A stretch of DNA of 11,433 nt, taken from NCBI GenBank assembly GCA_023424585.1, contig JAFADT010000603.1, forward strand, positions 1 through 11,433, given 5' to 3'. The notes under the pieces were generated by a model. The model was not told where the DNA came from, made no database searches, and saw only the letters and a program-made list of their open reading frames with translations. Shown here in pieces: positions 6,942 through 11,433 of this stretch (position 1 is the first letter of the stretch; each line of letters opens with the position of its first letter). Source of the stretch: Pseudomonadota bacterium. Its GTDB lineage: Bacteria > Myxococcota > Myxococcia > Myxococcales > Myxococcaceae. The translations under genes and the position numbers were made by a program.

Positions 6942-8792
6942 TCAGTAGGGCTGCAGGTCGTATTCGGCCTGCAGCTTGGAGATGAGCCCGTCCACCACCG
7001 CGGTGTCCGAGGTGTGGAACCCCCACGTCGCGCCCCGCCCCCGCCGCTGGATGAGCGCGTACGACGCGCTCTCCGACAGCCAGAGGATGAACTCGTGGCG
7101 CGCCACCCGCTCGTCGCCCTCCAGGAACACCGGCGTGAGCGCCGCGTGCGACTCCAGGTCCACGCGCCGGCCCAGCAGGTAGATGCGCGACGCCAGGTCC
7201 GGCGGCGCCTGCTCCAGCCCCACCGCCAGCGGCAGGTCCGCGCGGATCTCCGGACCGCCCACGTACAGCAGCCCGCGCGAGCCCGGGTCGCGCACCAGCT
7301 CCCGGGCGATCTCCACCTGGAGCTCGTCGAAGAGCACGTCCGCCACCTTGCCCCGGCGGCTGGGCTCCGCGCGGTCGTCCGTGGGCAGGCGCGGGCTGTT
7401 GGGCGTGCCCAGGAGCAGGTCCACCTCGTCCCAGAACGGCAGCCCGTCCAGCATCAGCCGGCGCTGGAGCGACGCGCGGCGCTCGTCCATGCGGCGGCGG
7501 CAGCGGTGCACCAGCTCGTCGAAGTCCTCGCCGTCCTTGGGGAAGGTGCTGGCCCCGCCCACGAGCGCCAGCGGCAGGCGCTGCTCCACGTCCTGCACCT
7601 CCGGCTCGTCCCGCACGGCGGCCACCGCGCGGCGCACGAACATCATCGCGCCGAAGAAGTCCGTCTCCGGCAAGAGGAGGTAGAACTCCTGGTCGCTCGC
7701 CTTCGCGATGACGTCCGAGTCGCGGATGATCTTGCTGAGCGCCTTGATGATGCCGCGCACGGCCTTCTTCGCGTCCTGCGCGCCCAGCCGCACGCGCACC
7801 AGCGGCAGGTTGTCGATGCTGAAGGTCAGCAGCGAGAACGTGCGGCCATACCGGCGCGCCTTGTAGATCTCCTTGGAGGCGTAGTCGGTGAAGTAGCTGA
7901 GGTTGTACGCGGCGGTGTCGCGGTCGCGCAGGCCCAGGCGCTGGAGCGCCATCAGCTTGCGGCCGTTCTTCACGCCCACCGCGGCGAAGTCCGCCAGCAC
8001 CTTCGCGTCGCGCGTGTGCTCCAGCCGGAAGTCGCCGGTGAGCGGATCCGACAGCTGCGCGAGCCCCATCACCTCGCCCGTGGCCACCAGCGGCACGTAC
8101 AGCACGGGCGAGCGCTCATCGCGCGCCAGCCACGGGGCCGCCTCGCGCAGGCGCAGGGACAGCGGCCCCTCGGGGCTCATCTTCTCCGGCAGGAACTGCT
8201 TGTCGAGCAGGCCCCGGTACGAGCGCAGCGCCAGGTCTCCCCGGTCGTCCACCACCCACAGCGCGGCGCTCTGCGCGTCGCACACCGCGCCCAGGTCCGC
8301 GATGACGCGCTCCTGGAGCCACTCCAGGTCCGGATGGGAGAGCAGCTCCAGGCAGCGCTGCTGGAGGTTGTGGAAGCGGGCGAACTCCAGGTTCTCGTCC
8401 TGGAGGCGCGCGCGCTCGTGGCGAAGCTGGGCGCGCTCCATGGCGCGGTCCACCGCGAGCAGCAGGTCGGACTCCTCCACGGGCTTGACGAGGCAGTCCG
8501 CCACGCCCAGGCGCAGCGCGACCTCCGACCCCTTCACGTCGTCGCGGGTGCTGACGAGGATGACCTCCTGCTCGGGGTCCCGCTCGCGCAAGCGCGCGGT
8601 GAGCGCGAAGCCGTCCACGCCGGGCATCACCACGTCGGTGAGGACCAGGTCGAACGTCGCCCGGGACACCTCCTCCAGGGCGAGGGTGGCGTTCTCCACC
8701 GCCACCACGCGGTGCCCCCGGCGCGACAGCAGGTCCGTGGCGAGTTGTCGGAAGAACAGGTCGTCGTCGACGACGAGGATGGGACCGGCCAC
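6942..8792 (-). CDS. Response regulator: receiver, GAF, degenerate GGDEF domain
   Basis: I choose GTG at 8792 (616 residues) because the receiver strand begins at once (VAGPILVVDDD). An in-frame TTG at 8852 would add 20 residues and overlap dapF. The receiver (1-120) has acidic residues 9-11, phosphoacceptor Asp53 (LVLTDVVMPG) and Lys103 (LVKPVE), so it appears functional. A helical linker leads to a GAF domain (about 145-280). Residues about 290-440 have the GGDEF fold (RYGRTFSLLTF, LPLALVGGAS). The active-site motif is SDQEF (366-370), the first metal-binding Asp is replaced (Ser325), and the Asn/Asp pair that contacts guanine is missing, so cyclase activity is not expected. An RxxD motif (RDSD, 357-360) sits exactly five residues before SDQEF, the place of the c-di-GMP inhibitory site. 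A C-terminal part (about 480-616) matches nothing I know. The gene lies 34 bases after dapF and 24 bases before the receiver-PATAN gene. Confidence 0.88.
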   Translation of the reverse strand: MAGPILVVDDDLFFRQLATDLLSRRGHRVVAVENATLALEEVSRATFDLVLTDVVMPGVDGFALTARLRERDPEQEVILVSTRDDVKGSEVALRLGVADCLVKPVEESDLLLAVDRAMERAQLRHERARLQDENLEFARFHNLQQRCLELLSHPDLEWLQERVIADLGAVCDAQSAALWVVDDRGDLALRSYRGLLDKQFLPEKMSPEGPLSLRLREAAPWLARDERSPVLYVPLVATGEVMGLAQLSDPLTGDFRLEHTRDAKVLADFAAVGVKNGRKLMALQRLGLRDRDTAAYNLSYFTDYASKEIYKARRYGRTFSLLTFSIDNLPLVRVRLGAQDAKKAVRGIIKALSKIIRDSDVIAKASDQEFYLLLPETDFFGAMMFVRRAVAAVRDEPEVQDVEQRLPLALVGGASTFPKDGEDFDELVHRCRRRMDERRASLQRRLMLDGLPFWDEVDLLLGTPNSPRLPTDDRAEPSRRGKVADVLFDELQVEIARELVRDPGSRGLLYVGGPEIRADLPLAVGLEQAPPDLASRIYLLGRRVDLESHAALTPVFLEGDERVARHEFILWLSESASYALIQRRGRGATWGFHTSDTAVVDGLISKLQAEYDLQPY

Positions 8793-8798
8793 GGCGCT

Positions 8799-8819
8799 CG
8801 GGGGAGGAAGGGAGGAAAA
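8799..8819 (-). promoter_or_regulatory. Pyrimidine-rich leader in place of a Shine-Dalgarno sequence
   Basis: Upstream of the GTG start at 8792 the coding strand carries an unbroken run of 20 pyrimidines (complement of 8800-8819, four T then mixed C/T). It fills most of the 34-base gap after dapF. No purine-rich ribosome site exists between the dapF stop and this GTG. Initiation may therefore depend on coupling to dapF translation or on ribosomal protein S1. On the opposite strand the tract imitates a strong Shine-Dalgarno sequence (GGAGGAA), but no gene follows it there. Confidence 0.3.
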
Positions 8820-8826
8820 CCGAAGG

Positions 8827-9678
8827 CTATCGGGCCCTTGGAAGCACGACAACGCCTTCGAAGACGAAGGACACGGGGCCCCGGAGCCGGATGTCGGACA
8901 GGTCGTCGGGAACGCGGATTCTCAGGTCTCCGCCCGGCAGGGTGACGCGCAGCCAGGCGTTCGAGGGCAGGCGCCTCGCCAGCACGGCCGCCACCGCGGA
9001 CGCGCACGCGCCCGTCCCACAGGCCTGGGTGAGGCCGCAGCCCCGCTCCCAGACGACGACGGTCAGCCCGTCCTCGTCCACGCGGACGAACTCCACGTTG
9101 GTCCGGTCCGGGAAGGCGGGGTGCCGCTCCAGGAGGGGGCCCAGGCGCTCGGCGGCCTCCAGGGGTTGATCCAGGAGCACCAGGTGCGGGTTGCCCATGT
9201 TCACGGCCGTGCCGAGCAGCCCCTCATGGCCGGGCACGGGCGCGCGCACGAAGGGCTGGCCGGTCGTCCCCGAGGGCAGGTTCGCGGCCACCAGCCGCGC
9301 CGGGCCCATGGAGATGTCCACGCTGATGACGCCGCCGTCGCCGTAGCCGGGCTCGCAGGTGAGCACGCCCGCGCCAGTCTCCACGTCGATGAACGTGGGG
9401 TGCTGGCCGCCGTGGTCCACCAGATACTTCACCGCACAGCGCAGGCCGTTGCCGCACATCTCCGCGATGCTGCCGTCGGCGTTGTGGACGACCATGCGGG
9501 CAAGGCCGCGGGACGACGGGAGGATGGCGAGCACCCCGTCCGCGCCGATGCCCCGGCGCCGGTCGCACAGCCAGCGGGACTGCGCCTCGCCGAGGTCCAC
9601 GCCGGTGTGGCGGCGGTCCAGGACGACGAAGTCATTGCCCAGGCCGTGGTACTTGAAGATGCGTTCGCTTGCGTCCAC
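8827..9678 (-). CDS. dapF: Diaminopimelate epimerase
   Basis: The 283-residue product converts LL-2,6-diaminopimelate to the meso form, which supplies peptidoglycan cross-linking and the last step of lysine synthesis in the cytoplasm. Family signatures are complete. The N-terminal FKYHGLGNDFVVLD (8-21) is followed by RRGIGADGVL (41-50). The first catalytic cysteine lies in AEMCGNGLRCAVKYL (Cys75) and the second in GLTQACGTGACAS (Cys220). Substrate-site segments MGNPHLV (161-167), VEFVRV (195-200) and WERGCG (210-215) are also present. The two cysteines form the acid/base pair of this cofactor-independent racemase fold. The length is normal (family about 270-285). The start is GTG at 9678, just before the conserved N-terminus; no Shine-Dalgarno sequence is evident. 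It lies 24 bases after the coiled-coil gene and is co-directional with two signalling genes. It does not sit with other lysine-pathway genes in this window. Confidence 0.97.
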   Translation of the reverse strand: MDASERIFKYHGLGNDFVVLDRRHTGVDLGEAQSRWLCDRRRGIGADGVLAILPSSRGLARMVVHNADGSIAEMCGNGLRCAVKYLVDHGGQHPTFIDVETGAGVLTCEPGYGDGGVISVDISMGPARLVAANLPSGTTGQPFVRAPVPGHEGLLGTAVNMGNPHLVLLDQPLEAAERLGPLLERHPAFPDRTNVEFVRVDEDGLTVVVWERGCGLTQACGTGACASAVAAVLARRLPSNAWLRVTLPGGDLRIRVPDDLSDIRLRGPVSFVFEGVVVLPRAR

Positions 9679-9702
9679 GGGGGCAAGTGTAGACGCGGGC
9701 GT

Positions 9703-11433
9703 TCATTCGCGCTCGCCGACCTTCTTGGGCTCGGACGGGACGTCGGGCGTGGCCCGGCGCGAGGCCCCGTGGGCGCTGGCACGGCGCAGCTCGTCCAGTT
9801 CGGCCTCTCGGGCGGCGAGCTGGTCCTGCATCTTCTCGACGTGGGCCTGGAGGACCTCCATCTCCGCGGCCAGCTCCAGCACGTCCTCCGGGGGCGGCGC
9901 GGCGGCGCTCTTGGCCTCCTCCAGCGCCTGGACCAGGGTCTCGCGTTCGGTCTCCAGCGCTGCCAGCCGGGCCTGCTGTTCGCGGATCCGCGCGGCGAGC
10001 TGGTCGCGTTCGGCGCGCTCGGTCTCGAGGAGGCGCGCGGCGTCCGCGGCGGCGGTCTCCAGGGAGCTGGTGCGGCCCTCCAGGCGGACGCGGGCGGCGC
10101 GGGCGACGGTCAGGTCCGACTGGAGGCGCTCGCGCTCGGAGGCCATGGCGGTGCGCTCGGCGTCCGCGCGGCGGGCCTGGGCCTCGGCGTCGGCGACGGC
10201 CTGGGTCAGGGAGGCGACGCGGGCCTCCAGCGAGGCCTGGCCGGTCCGAGCATCCTCGAGCGCCGTGGCGAGCCGGGACTCCAGCGCGGCGAGGGCTTCG
10301 CGGGTCTGTTCGGCGGCCTGGGCGAGGCGGGCTTCGAGGTCGGCCTTCTCCGCAGCGGCGCGGGCGGTGGCCTCCGCGAGCTGGGCCTCGATGGCGGCCT
10401 TCTCCTCGCGAGCCTGTTCGCTGAGCGCCGCGAGGCGGGCCTCCAGGTCAGCCCGCTCCGTGCCGGCCTGGGCGGTGGCTTCCGCGAGCCGCACTTCGAG
10501 CTCGGCCTTCTCCTCGGCGGCCTGGGCCAGCGCTTCGGCGAGGCGCACTTCCAGCTCCGCCTTCTCCGTTCCAGTGCTCGCGAGGGCCTCGTTGAGGCGG
10601 GCTTCCAGTTCGGCCCTCTCGGTTCCAGTGCTCGCGAGGACCTCGTTGAGGCGGGCCTCCAGCTCCGCCTTCTCGGCCGTGGCGCTTGCGAGGAGCGAGT
10701 TGAGGCGCGTTTCCAGCTCGGCCTTCTCCAGGGCTGCCCTTGCGACGGCCTCGTTGAGGCGAAGCTCCAGCGTGGCCTTGTCCGTGCCTGCGCTCGTGAG
10801 CGCCTCGGTCAGGCGCAGCTCCAGTTCGGCCTGCTCCGAGCCAGCCTGCGAGGTGACCTCTTCGAGGCGCACCTGGATCTCGGCCTTCTCGGTGGCGGCG
10901 CTCGCGAGGCGGGCTTCCAGGTCGGTCCGCTCCTGCTCCGCGCGCGCGGTGAGCTCCGCGAGCTGTGCCTCCAGCGTGGCGGTGCGCTCGTTCCCGGTCT
11001 GGAGGGTCTCCGAGAGGTGGGCCGCGTCCGCGCGCGCGGCTTCCAGTTCGGCGCGCAGGCCCTCCATCGAGGACTCCAGGCTCGTGGCCTTGCCCGCGAA
11101 GCGGCGCGCGGTCTCGAGCTGCACCACGAGCACCTCCGCGTGTTCGCGCGTCGCGGCGAGCCGGTCGCTGGCGTCCATCAACTCCGCCTCCAGCCGGCCG
11201 ACCTGCTGGCTCCGCTCATGCAGCGCGGCGTGCGCCCGTTGCAGCTCGGAGCCCAGGCGCATCAGCTCCTGGTGCGCGGCGCCCAACCGGGCCGTCTCCG
11301 CGCGCAGGGCCGTCAGCTCCTGCTCCTTCAGCCCCAGCTGCGCGCGCAGCTCGTCCAGGTCCTGCTGCTGTCGTTCGGCCCGCGAAAGCGCGCCTTCCAG
11401 CTGCGCTTCCATGGAGACCCGCAGGGCGCTGGC
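9703..11433 (-). CDS. Long coiled-coil protein, N-terminus beyond window edge
   Basis: The frame stays open from the right edge to a stop at 9703: 576 residues are visible. An internal ATG at 11412 is in frame, but the codons before it continue the same helical pattern, so the true start is probably outside. Nearly the whole chain is predicted coiled coil, rich in Ala, Glu, Leu and Arg and almost without Pro or Gly except at repeat junctions. Its centre holds 13 tandem 18-residue repeats (listed separately). A Pro-Pro-Pro break at about residue 506 (counting Met at 11412 as 1) separates a last helical segment (about 510-548) from a charged, probably unstructured tail (SRRATPDVPSEPKKVGERE). 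There is no membrane segment in the visible part. Such rods act as scaffolds or polar organisers. In myxobacteria, FrzS and AglZ join a receiver domain to a long coiled coil, and this could be similar, but the N-terminus is needed to tell. It is the first visible gene of a leftward operon with dapF and two receiver proteins. Confidence 0.85.
   Translation of the reverse strand, partial: ASALRVSMEAQLEGALSRAERQQQDLDELRAQLGLKEQELTALRAETARLGAAHQELMRLGSELQRAHAALHERSQQVGRLEAELMDASDRLAATREHAEVLVVQLETARRFAGKATSLESSMEGLRAELEAARADAAHLSETLQTGNERTATLEAQLAELTARAEQERTDLEARLASAATEKAEIQVRLEEVTSQAGSEQAELELRLTEALTSAGTDKATLELRLNEAVARAALEKAELETRLNSLLASATAEKAELEARLNEVLASTGTERAELEARLNEALASTGTEKAELEVRLAEALAQAAEEKAELEVRLAEATAQAGTERADLEARLAALSEQAREEKAAIEAQLAEATARAAAEKADLEARLAQAAEQTREALAALESRLATALEDARTGQASLEARVASLTQAVADAEAQARRADAERTAMASERERLQSDLTVARAARVRLEGRTSSLETAAADAARLLETERAERDQLAARIREQQARLAALETERETLVQALEEAKSAAAPPPEDVLELAAEMEVLQAHVEKMQDQLAAREAELDELRRASAHGASRRATPDVPSEPKKVGERE
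10195..10896 (-). repeat. Thirteen tandem 54-base (18-residue) repeats in the coiled-coil gene
   Basis: Residues 173-406 (Met at 11412 as 1) divide into 13 gap-free units of exactly 18 residues, following the pattern G/A-T-E-K/R-A-E-L-E-x-R-L-x-E-A-x-A-x-A. Examples are GTERAELEARLNEALAST (263-280), GTEKAELEVRLAEALAQA (281-298) and AEEKAELEVRLAEATAQA (299-316). The last two units (REALAALESRLATALEDA and RTGQASLEARVASLTQAV) are the most diverged. Eighteen residues equal five turns at 3.6 residues each, which fits one heptad plus one 11-residue unit. Units 5 and 6 are the closest pair at DNA level. Confidence 0.9.

Noticed and set aside
6942..8792. Calling the receiver-GAF-GGDEF protein an active diguanylate cyclase
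   Set aside because: SDQEF replaces GGDEF, and the metal- and guanine-contact residues are also missing, so activity is not supported.
5250..8945. Very long plus-strand open frame opposite the two response regulator genes
   Set aside because: It encodes an Arg/His/Gln-rich low-complexity product with no domain. The minus strand has clear receiver, GAF, GGDEF-like and PATAN motifs. Long antisense frames are expected at this GC content.
10195..10896. CRISPR-like or intergenic tandem repeat explanation for the 54-base periodicity
   Set aside because: The units are contiguous, in frame, without spacers, and encode a regular coiled-coil pattern in an otherwise open gene.
9703..11412. Taking ATG at 11412 as the true start of the coiled-coil gene
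   Set aside because: The frame is open to the window edge with a continuing helical pattern, and no ribosome site can be judged. Treated as 5'-truncated instead.

Overview
The window is very GC-rich, with strong third-position G/C bias. Its gene content points to a myxobacterium, probably of the Myxococcus/Corallococcus/Pyxidicoccus group. The grounds are kelch-type lipoproteins, an orphan NtrB-like sensor kinase, receiver-PATAN (DUF4388) regulators, a large Ala/Glu/Arg coiled-coil protein and TPR lipoproteins. This assignment is inference from gene types and composition, not from a database match. Coding density is near complete; no non-coding stretch exceeds about 125 bases. I see no tRNA, rRNA, CRISPR array, insertion sequence or prophage gene.

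Left part (1-3676). A kelch-repeat lipoprotein gene runs leftward off the window edge (1-696, minus). A 122-base divergent gap holds an inverted repeat. Two plus-strand genes follow, overlapping at ATGA: a membrane sensor histidine kinase (819-2360) and an M16-family zinc peptidase (2357-3676). The overlap implies coupled translation.

Middle part (3657-5367). A TPR-repeat lipoprotein-like gene (minus) has a 3' end that overlaps the peptidase gene tail-to-tail by 20 bases. Across a 40-base divergent gap lies a small, arginine-rich protein of unknown function (5023-5367, plus).

Right part (5418-11433, all minus). Four closely spaced genes look like one operon transcribed leftward from beyond the right edge. 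In order of transcription they are: a long coiled-coil protein, 5' end cut off, with 13 tandem 18-residue repeats; dapF (diaminopimelate epimerase); a receiver-GAF-degenerate GGDEF regulator; and a receiver-PATAN-degenerate GTPase-like regulator. Neither regulator has a recognisable DNA-binding domain. Both end in what look like catalytically dead versions of nucleotide-handling folds: SDQEF in place of GGDEF with an RxxD inhibitory-site motif kept, and a P-loop without its lysine.

The most interesting reading is that the operon encodes a signalling or scaffolding module acting through protein-protein and perhaps c-di-GMP contacts. Polarity or motility control would fit a myxobacterium, but that role is inference. 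dapF is a housekeeping gene embedded in it.
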